The notes under the pieces are model-generated. The model was not told the DNA's origin. It made no database searches and saw only the letters and a list, made by a program, of their open reading frames with translations. From the NCBI RefSeq assembly GCF_011378905.1, contig NZ_WTPY01000011.1:61318-125317 (forward strand): DNA of 64,000 bases. The letters are read 5' to 3'. This stretch comes from Paraglaciecola sp. 20A4. GTDB taxonomy: Bacteria; Pseudomonadota; Gammaproteobacteria; Enterobacterales; Alteromonadaceae. Below are positions 19,384 to 29,241 of the stretch, one piece after another (position 1 is the stretch's first letter; each line of letters opens with the position of its first letter). The position numbers were made by a program, and so were the translations under genes.

Positions 19384-19842
19384 GTGCTGACAGAATATTA
19401 CACCAAAGCGACAACCTTTCTAACGGAGACAATGGGCCCAAATTTTATATTCTTAACCATTTTGCTAACGACGGCGGTTTCTATAGGTTATTTTATATTG
19501 ATGAGTTACATCATTACAAACATGGATAAACGATACTTTATCCGCAGAAAAAGCAAAGGTAAAAATGCTGACGTCATCTCTATACTATCGTCGGGTAAAA
19601 GCAGCGTAATATTCATCATTGAAATGGCAAAAATACTTATTGGGATAGGTTTACTGGTGTGTGGGATTATTATGTTAGTTTTGCCCGGGCAAGGCTTAAT
19701 TACCATGTTAATAGGGCTAAGCCTGATCCCCTTCCCTGGCAAAAATGAATTAGAGCAGAATCTTCTATCAAGAAAATCGGTCAGATCTTCCCTCAATTGG
19801 ATCCGTGCCAAAGCCAATAAAGAGCCCTTTATTTTTGATTAA
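19384..19842 (+). CDS. Small membrane protein, PGPGW-like
   Basis: 152 residues from a GTG start (or 136 from ATG at 19432, which has GGAG close upstream). It has two or three membrane segments: about 20-42, 70-90 and a glycine-rich one containing VLPGQGLITMLIGLSLIPFPG. The P-G-x-G-L-I pattern resembles the putative transmembrane PGPGW family, whose role is unknown. It is divergent from cls with a very short shared promoter region, so a role in membrane lipid homeostasis is possible but unproven. Confidence 0.65.
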   Translation: MLTEYYTKATTFLTETMGPNFIFLTILLTTAVSIGYFILMSYIITNMDKRYFIRRKSKGKNADVISILSSGKSSVIFIIEMAKILIGIGLLVCGIIMLVLPGQGLITMLIGLSLIPFPGKNELEQNLLSRKSVRSSLNWIRAKANKEPFIFD

Positions 19843-20334
19843 ATAAGCGGCTACTTTTTGAATAGTGGTGAAGCATCACACCGTCATCTTATTTTAGACT
19901 GAAATTATCTATTTCAACATTGCTACTCAGGCAGCTTCACGCCGTTAGTTAGGCATCATTTTACCGACCCAAAAATAAGATTCTAAGCAATATATTACGT
20001 CTACTCGTCGATACATATGTTATTCACTGCTAAGCAGATAGGTTTTATCAAAACGACAACTTGTAGCTGACAAGCGTGATACATCAATAATCAATAATCA
20101 ACAAGATACAAATCTAAACGCCTATAAAGTGTCCGTTTTTTTTCCACTTACTTTCTATAATTCAGCTAAGCTATTGATTTTATTGAAAGGCTCGAAATTT
20201 GCATTATTTTCAATAGCATGAAAACTTCTATGCGTTTTGGAGGGATTCTTGGCTGAAGCGTATCCGTGTGGGGTACAAATAATAATAAATTCTACATGCC
20301 GTCATTTTGTTTAATAACGTCTAAAGGTAATTTA
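19843..20334. other. Intergenic region upstream of the GDSL esterase
   Basis: About 490 bp without a supported gene. An in-frame extension of the esterase ORF to 20266 exists but lacks a ribosome binding site. No sigma-54 type site of the kind linked to PEP-CTERM genes in some bacteria was found by eye. Confidence 0.45.
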
Positions 20335-21249
20335 ATGAAAATAATAATTAATCCACTCGCTAGAAGTCTTAATTTTTTCGGGAACAAAGTAAAACAAACG
20401 ATTTCTTTAACTGCGGCTTCTCTGCTAATTGTCAGCGCGACAGCCACGGCTACACCAATCAGTAGTCTTAATATTTTTGGTGACTCGCTATCAGATACAG
20501 GAGCACTGACCTATCTTGCCCCTGCATTTTGTCCCCCTGATCCCTATGCTGATTGTCGATTCTCTAATGGACCAGTTTGGGTTGAGCTTTTAGCAGACGA
20601 GCTAGGCTTATCTGCTACTACCGCTTACGCAGGTACCGGCGGAACGAATTACGCTATCGGCGGGCAAAGAACTGATAATGTTCTCGAGGAACAGATCCCT
20701 GGATTTTTAGCCTTAAATGGGGGCGTCGCAGATGCTGATGCACTCTACGTTATATGGGCTGGGGGCAATGATTTTCTGCAAAATAATCCAGTTGATACCT
20801 ACACCCCGATGAGTGCAGTTACCAACATCATCGATAGTGTTTTATCTCTCTCAGCAGCAGGTGCAATGGACTTTTTAATTCCCAACCTACCTATCGCCGA
20901 TCCTTGGGCTTTGGCCTTTAATTCTGCGTTAGCAAGTAGTCTTGGCACAATTGGTGGCGGATTAAACATTACTCAAGTCGATGCGTTCAGTACCTTTCTT
21001 GACATAACGCTGAATCAGGACGAATACCCTTTCACTAATGTATCCCAACCTTGTTTAAACGGTGTTACCGCTTGTGCAGATCCTGAAGAATACTTGTTAT
21101 GGGACGAAGTACACCCAACCGCAGCTGGACATCGGTTTATTGCGGCTGCGGCACTGGCTGCCTTGCCAGTATCGGAGCCTGCCATGCTGGCAATTTTTGG
21201 CATTGGATTGATTGGACTGATGCGTACAAGACGCAAAACTTTAGCCTAA
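20335..21249 (+). CDS. GDSL/SGNH esterase with PEP-CTERM sorting signal
   Basis: 304 residues from ATG 20335 (AAAGG 8 bases upstream). Signal peptide (TAASLLIVSATATAT), then SGNH blocks: FGDSLSDTG (nucleophile Ser51), the oxyanion Gly in GGTNYAIGG, WAGGNDF (Asn), and DEVHPTAAGH (catalytic Asp and His). The C-terminus is a tripartite sorting tail: SEPA motif, hydrophobic span (MLAIFGIGLIGLM), then RTRRK. PEP-CTERM tails are cut by exosortase and deliver proteins to the surface or exopolysaccharide. The enzyme is therefore a surface lipase, esterase or thermolabile-haemolysin-like hydrolase. The exosortase is not in this window. Confidence 0.9.
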   Translation: MKIIINPLARSLNFFGNKVKQTISLTAASLLIVSATATATPISSLNIFGDSLSDTGALTYLAPAFCPPDPYADCRFSNGPVWVELLADELGLSATTAYAGTGGTNYAIGGQRTDNVLEEQIPGFLALNGGVADADALYVIWAGGNDFLQNNPVDTYTPMSAVTNIIDSVLSLSAAGAMDFLIPNLPIADPWALAFNSALASSLGTIGGGLNITQVDAFSTFLDITLNQDEYPFTNVSQPCLNGVTACADPEEYLLWDEVHPTAAGHRFIAAAALAALPVSEPAMLAIFGIGLIGLMRTRRKTLA

Positions 21250-21271
21250 GAAATGTAACGTAATAACAATT

Positions 21272-21294
21272 AGCCCTCTACGGAGGGCTTTTTT
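21272..21294 (+). terminator. Intrinsic terminator after the GDSL esterase
   Basis: The stem AGCCCTC / GAGGGCT with loop TACG is followed by five or six T; it starts 22 bp after the stop codon. Confidence 0.9.
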
Positions 21295-21473
21295 ATAGCT
21301 GTAATTTAGTCACCAATACCGGTTTGAATACCCGAGTCGACAGAAGATTCTAAGACGCATTAATCAGCGACCATTTGCGATGCTACTCGCTATTTGTGAG
21401 CAAAACATCGTTATGTCTTACCAGTTTTTATTTTTAGCACCATACTCACATTATGTGACTAGCATTAGAAGTA

Positions 21474-22166
21474 TCAACTTATTGTGACGTTAAAAGCCTG
21501 ACCAACCAGTGCGGTCGCTAACAAGGCCAAGGCCCCCCAAAAGGTCACTCTAACAACACCCGTCAGGATTTTCGCCCCACTCAGATAAGCTGATATAACA
21601 CCCAACATCGCCAGAAAAATCAGCGATAATAGCGCTATAACCAAGGACAAATTATCGGCTTGGTAAAAATATGCCGTCATTAACGGTAATAGTGCACCAA
21701 ATGTAAAACTAAGCGCTGATGCAAATGCGGCAGATAATGGCTTGGCTGAGGTTAGCTCAGAAATACCAATGTCGTCTCTAGCGTGTGCGCCTAGGGCATC
21801 ATGAGACATCAATTGTTGCGCTACCGTCACCGATAACGCCTGCTCTACACCACGCTGTTGATATATTTTAGCCAGCTCGGTTACTTCTGACTCGTAATCA
21901 TTTTCCAGTGACTGCTTTTCTAACAGCAGATCGGCTTTTTCAGTGTCGGCCTGAGCACAAACAGATACATATTCTCCCGCGGCCATGGATATCGCCCCTG
22001 CAACCAAGCCGGCCGTACCGGCGACTACGATGGAAATATGGCTGGCATTAGCCGCGGCGACACCAACAATAAGGCTCGCAGTTGATACAATGCCATCATT
22101 TGCACCGAGTACAGCCGCTCTTAACCAACCCACGCGATTCTGACGATGAGGTTGTGTGTGGGACAT
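21474..22166 (-). CDS. VIT1/CCC1-family metal transporter
   Basis: 230 residues, five predicted membrane segments. The family signature is at the N-terminus: VGWLRAAVLGANDGIVSTASLIVGVA, with the next helix containing GAISMAAGEYVSVCAQADTEKADL and a cytoplasmic metal-binding helix rich in Glu (about 80-110). Members move Fe2+ or Mn2+ (vacuolar storage in eukaryotes; detoxifying export is likely in bacteria). AAGGA precedes the ATG. It lies 115 bp downstream of the H+-ATPase gene on the same strand. Confidence 0.9.
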   Translation of the reverse strand: MSHTQPHRQNRVGWLRAAVLGANDGIVSTASLIVGVAAANASHISIVVAGTAGLVAGAISMAAGEYVSVCAQADTEKADLLLEKQSLENDYESEVTELAKIYQQRGVEQALSVTVAQQLMSHDALGAHARDDIGISELTSAKPLSAAFASALSFTFGALLPLMTAYFYQADNLSLVIALLSLIFLAMLGVISAYLSGAKILTGVVRVTFWGALALLATALVGQAFNVTIS

Positions 22167-22281
22167 CAGGTCGTTTTCCTTAAATCGTTTTTATTTTATG
22201 TTGCCACTCGCAGTACAAAATGCGGCTAACATGGAAGTTGCACAGCACTATTGCAATCGTTACACATCAGCCACTACCTTA

Positions 22282-24831
22282 TTAATTCATTTTGGGTATC
22301 TCATTTGGTGGCGAATTTTGCAAAACGTCTGTGTCAGATTTTTCTGTGGTATTTTTGACAGGATCGAAAATTCGATAAGCTAATAACTTCACTCGATCAT
22401 TCACAAGGAACCATAACAGTGCATATCCCCACACAAACCCAGCCCACCCCCAGCCCAGTGGCGTCATAAACACACCATATACGGCAATAAATGTTGCTAT
22501 TATTTGCGTACCGAGTACGGCAATCCACAAAATTTTTGCAGGGCGTATTGACCAGAACGGCTTACGTGTCCTTGTTAGAAAAATAGTCAGGTGTCCCGCG
22601 ACTGACAACTTTAAATACATCAATGATTGGATGTGCGCACGGTCAAGATGAAACACGCGTTCGCCAAGATAAAATAAGCCGAAAGCAGAGACAACACCCA
22701 TGACACCCAGTACAGTTGACACACCTAGAACCATCTTCATGTTCCATTTCTCTGGTTGGTCTTTGTAGCGCACGTTGTCGTAAGCGATAGACAATATAGC
22801 ACCGTCGTTAAGCAGAGCTAACATGACGATCATAACGGCGGTAAGCGGATAGAAATTAAATACCAGAATCGCTAGCGTCATAAAGAGCAGTACGCGAATC
22901 GTCTCGGTGATGCGGTATATCGCGTAACTGTTCATCCGCTGAAAAATCCGCCGACTTTCCTTTATCGCATCGATAATCACCGCCAATCCCGGCGTAGTAA
23001 GCACGATGTCTGCTGCAGCACGCGCCGCGTCTGTTGCACCGGAGACCGCTATACCGCAATCCGCTTTTTTAAGCGCAGGCGCGTCGTTTACGCCGTCGCC
23101 AGTCATCCCCACAATGTGACGGCGCTTCTGCAAAACATCAACAATATGAAATTTGTGTTCGGGAAAAACTTGAGCGAACCCGTCAGCGCTTTCGATGGAA
23201 TTGGATACCTCTGGGCTCTCTTGCTTTTCTGAGTCTCCCAAGCCCGAGGCATTGAGAATGTGAGTACCCATATCTAAATTTTTAGCGGTTTCTTGGGCGA
23301 TAGCAAGCGCATCACCGGTCACCATCTTAACTTTTACGCCCATTGTTAAGGCAGCCGCGATAGTTGCTTTGGCATCTTCACGGGGCGGATCATATAGAGG
23401 CAATATGCCCATGAACTGCCACTGCCCATCGCCTTCATCTCGAGCAACACCAAGCGAACGAAAACCCCGCGCGGCAAATTCGTTCACTGCCTGATCAACC
23501 GCATCTTTCACTTGACTCGCATTGGCTGATAATTCCAAAATGACTTGTGGGGCACCCTTGGTCACTTTGAAGGCGTTTCCATCTTTATTTCTAACTGTCG
23601 CCTCCGTTCGCTTATGAACGGGGTCAAATGGTTGAAAATGAGTGATCTCATAAGCACTTAGCGCGTCTTTGCTTGGCAATCCCGCAAGGACAGCCAAATC
23701 AATTGTATCGTTGTTCTCAGCACGTGATGCCAATGCGCCGTTGAGTATCACCTGCTCTGCCAAAATCCCGCTCACCCCGAATGGACTACCCAGCGTGAGT
23801 TTGTTTTGGGTCAACGTACCGGTTTTATCTGAACAAAGTAAATCCATACCAGCTAATTCTTCGATGGCTACTAACTTGCTCACAATGGCTTTTTTTCTAG
23901 CAAGCAAACGCGCGCCAACCGCCATCGTCACCGACAGTACAGTTGGCATTGCCACGGGTATTGCAGCCACCGTCAACACAAGAGCAAATTGGATAGTCGT
24001 AAGTATTGGATCTCCACGTAAAATGGCAACCGTAATAATTAACGCAACCAACGCTATGGCCAAAATAATCAAGTAATTGCCAATCTTCAACACAGCCCTT
24101 TGAAAATGACTGACCGAATGCACATCCTTTACTAATTGGGCTGTCTTGCCGAAATAGGTTTTCTCGCCAGTGGCATAAACCAACGCCTCAATTTCGCCTT
24201 GGCGAATGATCGAACCTGAAAAAACGGCGTCGCCAGATTTAAGCGTAGCAGGCAACGACTCTCCCGTTAGCGCCGATTGGTCAACCTCTACAGTGTCGCC
24301 TTCCAACAACCGCGCGTCAGCTGGCACAATGTCGCCTAGCCGCAAGCGTATAACGTCGCCGGGCACCAACTCTCGTGCAGGAGGGTTAAGCCATTTTCCT
24401 TCGCGCTTTACACGCGCTTTGCTGGCAAGTTTAGCCTTTAACGCTTCGATAGCATTACCGGCTTGGCTTTCCTCCCAAAAACCAATAACGGCATTGGCCA
24501 TAAGTAAAATAAGGATAATGAAAAAATCTGCCCAATGTCCGACGGCAGCAGAAAGAATAACCGCAATTTCTATCATCCAAGGGATCGGTCCCCAAAAATA
24601 GCTGAGAAATTTTAGAAACAAATTGGTCTTTTTTTCCTGGATCTCATTGGCCCCGTATGCATTCAAACGCTTCGCTGCTTCTGATTGCGTAAGACCATCC
24701 TGCGATGCCGCTAATATTCTTTTTACGTCACTAATGGGCAACGTTTTAAGATCGTCATTAGTCGCTAATGATTCACCGTTTTCCCGCCCCGGTGTTTTTG
24801 ATTGGTGAGCATTAGTTTTCATATTATTCAT
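22282..24831 (-). CDS. Plasma-membrane proton-efflux P-type ATPase (P3A)
   Basis: 849 residues. P-type ATPase landmarks: the N-terminal cation-ATPase domain, the actuator TGES (SALTGESLP near 193), the phosphorylation motif DKTGTLTQNK near residue 333, the nucleotide-domain KGAPQVIL, and the hinge MTGDGVNDAPALKKADCGIA. Length and sequence follow the bacterial/archaeal homologues of plant and fungal plasma-membrane H+-ATPases, without the long autoinhibitory tail. It would pump protons outward at ATP expense. Such enzymes are uncommon in marine gammaproteobacteria, and its neighbours (metal transporter, glucan phosphorylase, cation/proton antiporter, stress protein) point to an acid or energy-stress block. 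Confidence 0.92.
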   Translation of the reverse strand: MNNMKTNAHQSKTPGRENGESLATNDDLKTLPISDVKRILAASQDGLTQSEAAKRLNAYGANEIQEKKTNLFLKFLSYFWGPIPWMIEIAVILSAAVGHWADFFIILILLMANAVIGFWEESQAGNAIEALKAKLASKARVKREGKWLNPPARELVPGDVIRLRLGDIVPADARLLEGDTVEVDQSALTGESLPATLKSGDAVFSGSIIRQGEIEALVYATGEKTYFGKTAQLVKDVHSVSHFQRAVLKIGNYLIILAIALVALIITVAILRGDPILTTIQFALVLTVAAIPVAMPTVLSVTMAVGARLLARKKAIVSKLVAIEELAGMDLLCSDKTGTLTQNKLTLGSPFGVSGILAEQVILNGALASRAENNDTIDLAVLAGLPSKDALSAYEITHFQPFDPVHKRTEATVRNKDGNAFKVTKGAPQVILELSANASQVKDAVDQAVNEFAARGFRSLGVARDEGDGQWQFMGILPLYDPPREDAKATIAAALTMGVKVKMVTGDALAIAQETAKNLDMGTHILNASGLGDSEKQESPEVSNSIESADGFAQVFPEHKFHIVDVLQKRRHIVGMTGDGVNDAPALKKADCGIAVSGATDAARAAADIVLTTPGLAVIIDAIKESRRIFQRMNSYAIYRITETIRVLLFMTLAILVFNFYPLTAVMIVMLALLNDGAILSIAYDNVRYKDQPEKWNMKMVLGVSTVLGVMGVVSAFGLFYLGERVFHLDRAHIQSLMYLKLSVAGHLTIFLTRTRKPFWSIRPAKILWIAVLGTQIIATFIAVYGVFMTPLGWGWAGFVWGYALLWFLVNDRVKLLAYRIFDPVKNTTEKSDTDVLQNSPPNEIPKMN

Positions 24832-25004
24832 CTTCTCATAAGGTTGAATTGTCGAAATTAAGTGCTTTTATCCTCGCTCTTAGCAAATATTCCCAGCGGC
24901 ATCTGTCAATATAAAACTAAACTAAAGTTTATAACCGTAAACGTGGCTTATATTGGAGAAAAGCTTACGTAATGCTAGTTGTTAGACGTCGTTGGGACCT
25001 ATTA

Positions 25005-27551
25005 TTAGTGCTCCCACAGAATGTGGTTCACTTCTAGGGGGATTGATACGCCCTCTCGAGAGGGAATTATTCGTAGCGTGTATTGCGATAACGCGTGCAA
25101 TGCGGGTAATGTGATGCGATACAAGTGAGCGCCCCTATTGTCATCAGGTAAATAAGCACAATCCATTGATTGTCTTATCGCATCACCACCGTCACAGCCA
25201 TTAGCGTAAAGTTCAACATTCACATCTTCGGGTGCTAAACCGTTTAGCAATACATTGGCAGCAAATAAGTAATGGTTGCCTTCTTGTCTTGCGGTAAAGC
25301 CGTCCACACGTAATCCAGCCCATTGTTGCTCTAATGCTTGCTGCCAATTGGCTATCTGTTGCGCCACTTCGCCGTTATCGGCTGCTCGCGCACGAAAAGC
25401 CTCAGCAGCAGGAAGGTAACGTTGTTCGGTGTATTCACGTACCACGCGATTGGTTGAAAACAGTGGCGTAAGACGGGCCATGCTTTCACGCATACGAGTT
25501 GTCCAAGCAACAGGGATACCTTGGGTATCTCGCTGATAAAATTCGGGTATCACCTCTTGTTCAAGCAAATCGTAAAGGGCTTCTGCTTCGATCGCATCCC
25601 AAGCAGGATCATTACCATGCTCTTTGCCATCGCCCAATGCCCAACCGATGTCAGGGCTATAAGCTTCTGCCCACCAACCATCTAATTCAGACAAATTGAT
25701 ACCACCGTTGACTAATACTTTCATTCCACTTGTGCCACTAGCCTCCCATGGACGTTGCGGCGTGTTTAGCCATACGTCAACGCCAGCTACAAGATGCTCA
25801 CTTAAAAACATATCGTAATCACTAAGAAAGATCACATGTTGACGCACTTGAGGCTGACGAATAAATTGCACCCATTGTTGTATCAACGCTTGACCTGCCG
25901 AGTCAGCTGGATGAGCTTTCCCAGCTAAAATAAGCTGCACGGGTCGTTCTGGATTAGTCAGCAAGCGCAGCAAGCGCGCGGGATCCTGCAACAGTAAATT
26001 GGGTCGTTTATAAGTAGCGAAACGTCTAGCAAAACCAAGAGTAAGCACGTGGGGATCAAATAAATGTTGAGCTTCCTCCATTTCCGGTTGTGGTGTCCCT
26101 GATGCCGCCATCTGACGTACTAGATGTTCACGTACATAAGTCACAAACGTTTGGCTAGCGGCTGTTCTAAAATGCCAAAGCTCTTTATTTGAAACCGCTC
26201 TAATGGACTTACCTAGTTCATCAATCGTGCCAAGCCAACGTTCTTTGCCACACGCTTTAGTCCATAATTCATCCGCTCCAGCGGAATCCCAACTCGGTGT
26301 ATGCACACCATTCGTTACGTGACCAATAGGTATCTCATCCAAAGGCCAACGCGGAAATAATGATGCAAAAAGCCGCCTGCTCACCTCACCGTGTAGCGCA
26401 CTTACTCCATTCACTGCACCACTGCCTCTAATAGCCAAATAAGCCATATTGAAATCGTCACCTGCATGGCACGAATCTTCTTGTCCTAGTGCTAACAGCT
26501 CCGCAGTTGAAATGCCCAGTTCCACGTTGGCATAATCGCCTAGCCACTGCTCAATTAACGCCGGGGCGAAACGATCGAAACCGGCTTCTACTGCGGTATG
26601 TGTAGTAAAAACATTACCCGCACGCGTTGCCACTAGTGCTGCCGAAAATGATAGTCCGGTCTTTTGCATAAAACACCGCGCTCGTTCTAAAATAGCAAAA
26701 GATGCATGCCCTTCATTCAAATGACAGACTTCTGGCTCAATGCCAAGGGCATTAAGCAAGCGCCAACCACCAATCCCCAGTACCAACTCTTGCATAAGAC
26801 GTAAATCTGCGCTGCCACCGTAAAGCTCACTAGTAATGGCGCGAAATGGTGCATAGTTTGCGGTGTCATTGCTATCCAACAAGTATAATTTTGTTCTACC
26901 AACCTGTACTTGCCAAGCTCGCAACCAAATAGGATGCCCTGGGAGATCAAGTTTTATCCGTAACCACTCACCATTAGCGTGACGTAAAGGAGAAATGGGC
27001 AATTGTCCAGGATCGTTATAAGGATAAACCGCTTGCTGAACACCATTTGTGTCGATGATCTGACGAAAATATCCTTGCTGATAAAGCAGCCCAACCCCAA
27101 TTACGGGTACACCTAAATCATTGGCGGCTTTTAATTGATCGCCAGCAACATTGCCCAGCCCCCCTGAGTATATGGGCAGTGCATCACTCAACATAAACTC
27201 CATACTGAAGTAAGCTACAGTGTTTAATGCTGAGTCAGGATAGGTTTGCTGAAACCACCCAGGTGATTCAGCCGCTTCACGTTTAGTTTTGACCAATGTA
27301 TCGAGCAATGTACGGTAAACTGGGTCCGCCAACAGTTTAGCAATATGCTCTCGTGATACAGTTTGTAATACTCCCCAAGGATTATGCGTCAGCGACCAAA
27401 GCTGCGGATCAAGCTTTCTCCAGATTTCATCTGCTGCATGATTCCACGACCAACGTAAATCCAGCGCTAATTCCGCCAACATATCAAAGCCTTCAAGCTC
27501 TCTTGGAAAAAGCGCATTTAAGGGCGAACTGCACGGTATTTGTTTGTCCAT
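25005..27551 (-). CDS. glgP: Alpha-glucan phosphorylase (GT35, DUF3417 type)
   Basis: 848 residues. It begins with the DUF3417-type N-terminus (LNALFPRELEGFDMLAELALDLRWSWNHAADEIW, residues about 12-46), then the phosphorylase core, including GGLGNVAGDQLKAANDLGVP and the pyridoxal-phosphate lysine in SGTSGMKVLVNGG (near residue 607). It releases glucose-1-phosphate from glycogen or maltodextrin. It belongs to the shorter bacterial/archaeal phosphorylase class, not the E. coli MalP/GlgP type. AGGAAAC precedes the ATG. It is not next to other glycogen genes here. Confidence 0.9.
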   Translation of the reverse strand: MDKQIPCSSPLNALFPRELEGFDMLAELALDLRWSWNHAADEIWRKLDPQLWSLTHNPWGVLQTVSREHIAKLLADPVYRTLLDTLVKTKREAAESPGWFQQTYPDSALNTVAYFSMEFMLSDALPIYSGGLGNVAGDQLKAANDLGVPVIGVGLLYQQGYFRQIIDTNGVQQAVYPYNDPGQLPISPLRHANGEWLRIKLDLPGHPIWLRAWQVQVGRTKLYLLDSNDTANYAPFRAITSELYGGSADLRLMQELVLGIGGWRLLNALGIEPEVCHLNEGHASFAILERARCFMQKTGLSFSAALVATRAGNVFTTHTAVEAGFDRFAPALIEQWLGDYANVELGISTAELLALGQEDSCHAGDDFNMAYLAIRGSGAVNGVSALHGEVSRRLFASLFPRWPLDEIPIGHVTNGVHTPSWDSAGADELWTKACGKERWLGTIDELGKSIRAVSNKELWHFRTAASQTFVTYVREHLVRQMAASGTPQPEMEEAQHLFDPHVLTLGFARRFATYKRPNLLLQDPARLLRLLTNPERPVQLILAGKAHPADSAGQALIQQWVQFIRQPQVRQHVIFLSDYDMFLSEHLVAGVDVWLNTPQRPWEASGTSGMKVLVNGGINLSELDGWWAEAYSPDIGWALGDGKEHGNDPAWDAIEAEALYDLLEQEVIPEFYQRDTQGIPVAWTTRMRESMARLTPLFSTNRVVREYTEQRYLPAAEAFRARAADNGEVAQQIANWQQALEQQWAGLRVDGFTARQEGNHYLFAANVLLNGLAPEDVNVELYANGCDGGDAIRQSMDCAYLPDDNRGAHLYRITLPALHALSQYTLRIIPSREGVSIPLEVNHILWEH

Positions 27552-27684
27552 TTTGTTTCCTGTTGATTCTGTCGGGGAATTAATTTGCGCAGAGTTTGTA
27601 TTCAGCTGCTTTTTAATTTAACGCTTAACTTAGCTAACTACTGACATCTAAAATGATTTCCAAAACCAGATGAACCAGCATCAT

Positions 27685-28464
27685 TTAACGGTAAACCATT
27701 CCGCCATCAATTAGAGGTGCTTGACCTGTCATATAATCAGAGTCTGAACTCGCTAAATAAGAAACAAAGTTGGCAACATCAACGGGAGTTTGCGCACGGC
27801 CTAATGCAATACCTTGTACATATTTTTTATACGTTTCACCTTCTGGTGCGCCAGTAATTTCGGAAAAGCGTTTATCTATCTCTACCCACATATCAGTACC
27901 AACCACACCAGGGCAATACGCGTTTACAGTGATGCCTGCACTGGCATATTCTTGGGCAGCAGCTTGTGTTAATGCACGCACCGCAAATTTAGTCGCGGAA
28001 TAAGCCCCCAACAGAGCAAATCCATTGTGCCCAGCAATGGAAGACGCGTTAATTATTTTTCCTTTTTGTTTGCGCTCGATGAATTTCTTTGCCGCTGCTT
28101 GTATACCCCAAAGCGTGCCGTTCACATTAATCTTTTGAATTGTATCCATTTCTTCTTGGGTAATATCTGCTATGGCTTGAACTTGCGCAATGCCTGCGTT
28201 GTTCACCATAATATCGAATCCACCCAAGGTTTTTTCTGTGTGCTCAATGGCCCCGTAGACTTGTTTTTGGTCACTAACATCCGCTTTGAAAGTTGTTGCT
28301 TTTCGCCCCAAGCCTTCAATCTCACGAGATACTGCCATCATCTTTTCTGTGTTTAGATCAACAATAGCAATGTCAGCTCCGTCTTCTGCCAGACGCAGTG
28401 CAATGGCGCGTCCGATACCTTGACCAGCGCCGGTGACCAGCGCAACTTTATTGTTTAATGACAT
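27685..28464 (-). CDS. Short-chain dehydrogenase, acetoin/diacetyl reductase-like
   Basis: 259 residues, classical SDR: cofactor motif TGAGQGIG (11-18), NNAG (near 88), catalytic Ser in INASSIAG, and YSATK (Tyr and Lys). The C-terminal part (GVVGTDMWVEIDKRFSE, KKYVQGIALGR, YMTGQAPLIDGGM) closely follows the (S)-acetoin-forming diacetyl reductase / meso-2,3-butanediol dehydrogenase family. It would use NAD(H) to interconvert diacetyl, acetoin and butanediol, a fermentative electron sink. Substrate assignment in SDRs is uncertain, so no symbol is given. An AGGACACAG-type Shine-Dalgarno lies just upstream. Confidence 0.85.
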   Translation of the reverse strand: MSLNNKVALVTGAGQGIGRAIALRLAEDGADIAIVDLNTEKMMAVSREIEGLGRKATTFKADVSDQKQVYGAIEHTEKTLGGFDIMVNNAGIAQVQAIADITQEEMDTIQKINVNGTLWGIQAAAKKFIERKQKGKIINASSIAGHNGFALLGAYSATKFAVRALTQAAAQEYASAGITVNAYCPGVVGTDMWVEIDKRFSEITGAPEGETYKKYVQGIALGRAQTPVDVANFVSYLASSDSDYMTGQAPLIDGGMVYR

Positions 28465-29241
28465 ACCTGTGTCCTTTTTGAAAATAGCATTAAGATAACG
28501 AATTAATCGACATCGGAATAACGAAAGTAATGTTAGTTTACAAGGTCATAGAAGATGGCTTTTAGACACAGATCAATTTGAGCAAGCATAATCAAAATTA
28601 TTTGAGTTCTGATAGGTCTGTTTCGTTAAATCTAGGTTTAAAAAAATATAATATTTTTTGCCCATTGAAATAAATGTAGAACAGTCGCCTCTATTACTAA
28701 CCCAACAGTCAGTCACTTACTTTAGGTTTACTGCTCGCGCATCAAGATAAAGTTCCGTTGCCTTTAGCACCTAACTTTCTCTATGTATCCCGTAAGAGCT
28801 TCATATAACCGCCATAAAAAACTACCCTAAATAATGATATAAGAACGATAAAGTTGACTCAGATCAAGTCAAACTAACACGAAAACATTTACATTCTTAG
28901 GTATGCAAATATTATCTGTAGGGTTAGTTCCGGCCTTACAAAAGATAAAATTAACGGGCAAAATAATGGGCATGTAATGGTGGCGTAATTTTACGTTTAT
29001 TTATTCTCGCGGTTAACTCTCTCCCCTTAGGAGCACAGCATTTAAGCGTCATCTACTAAGGGAAAATATAATGACTATAAGAGACATATCGTTAGCGCTA
29101 TGCGCTAAGCGAAAATACAATTTATGATATTAATTTTACGGAAAACACCTTTGATAAGGTCTATCTCTTACACCTGTCAATAAACGCGATGATTGGATGA
29201 ATAAAAGCATGGAATTTGAAAACTAAATGGGAGAGTTGAAT
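28465..29241. other. Divergent intergenic region between the SDR and the antiporter
   Basis: 777 bp with no gene of normal size. It holds an FNR-like site (28854-28867) and a 7-bp inverted repeat TTAGCGC/GCGCTAA (29092-29108). The repeat lies within a possible 18-codon ORF (29071-29127) preceded by AAGGGA. The length suggests extensive regulation of the antiporter/stress-protein operon. Confidence 0.5.
28854..28867. promoter_or_regulatory. FNR/ANR-like binding site
   Basis: TTGACTCAGATCAA differs from the consensus TTGAT-N4-ATCAA at one position. It overlaps a wider inverted repeat TTGACT ... AGTCAA (28854-28872). It lies about 375 bp before the antiporter start and about 390 bp before the SDR start, in the shared gap. 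Control by an FNR-type oxygen sensor is inference from the motif and from the kinds of genes flanking it. Confidence 0.4.

Noticed and set aside
23669..24076. 135-codon ORF antisense to the H+-ATPase gene
   Set aside because: It lies wholly within a well-supported P-type ATPase and mirrors its codons; there is no independent evidence.
29227..29241. Upstream ATG for the antiporter
   Set aside because: The GGGAGAG Shine-Dalgarno lies just downstream of it and serves the ATG at 29242.
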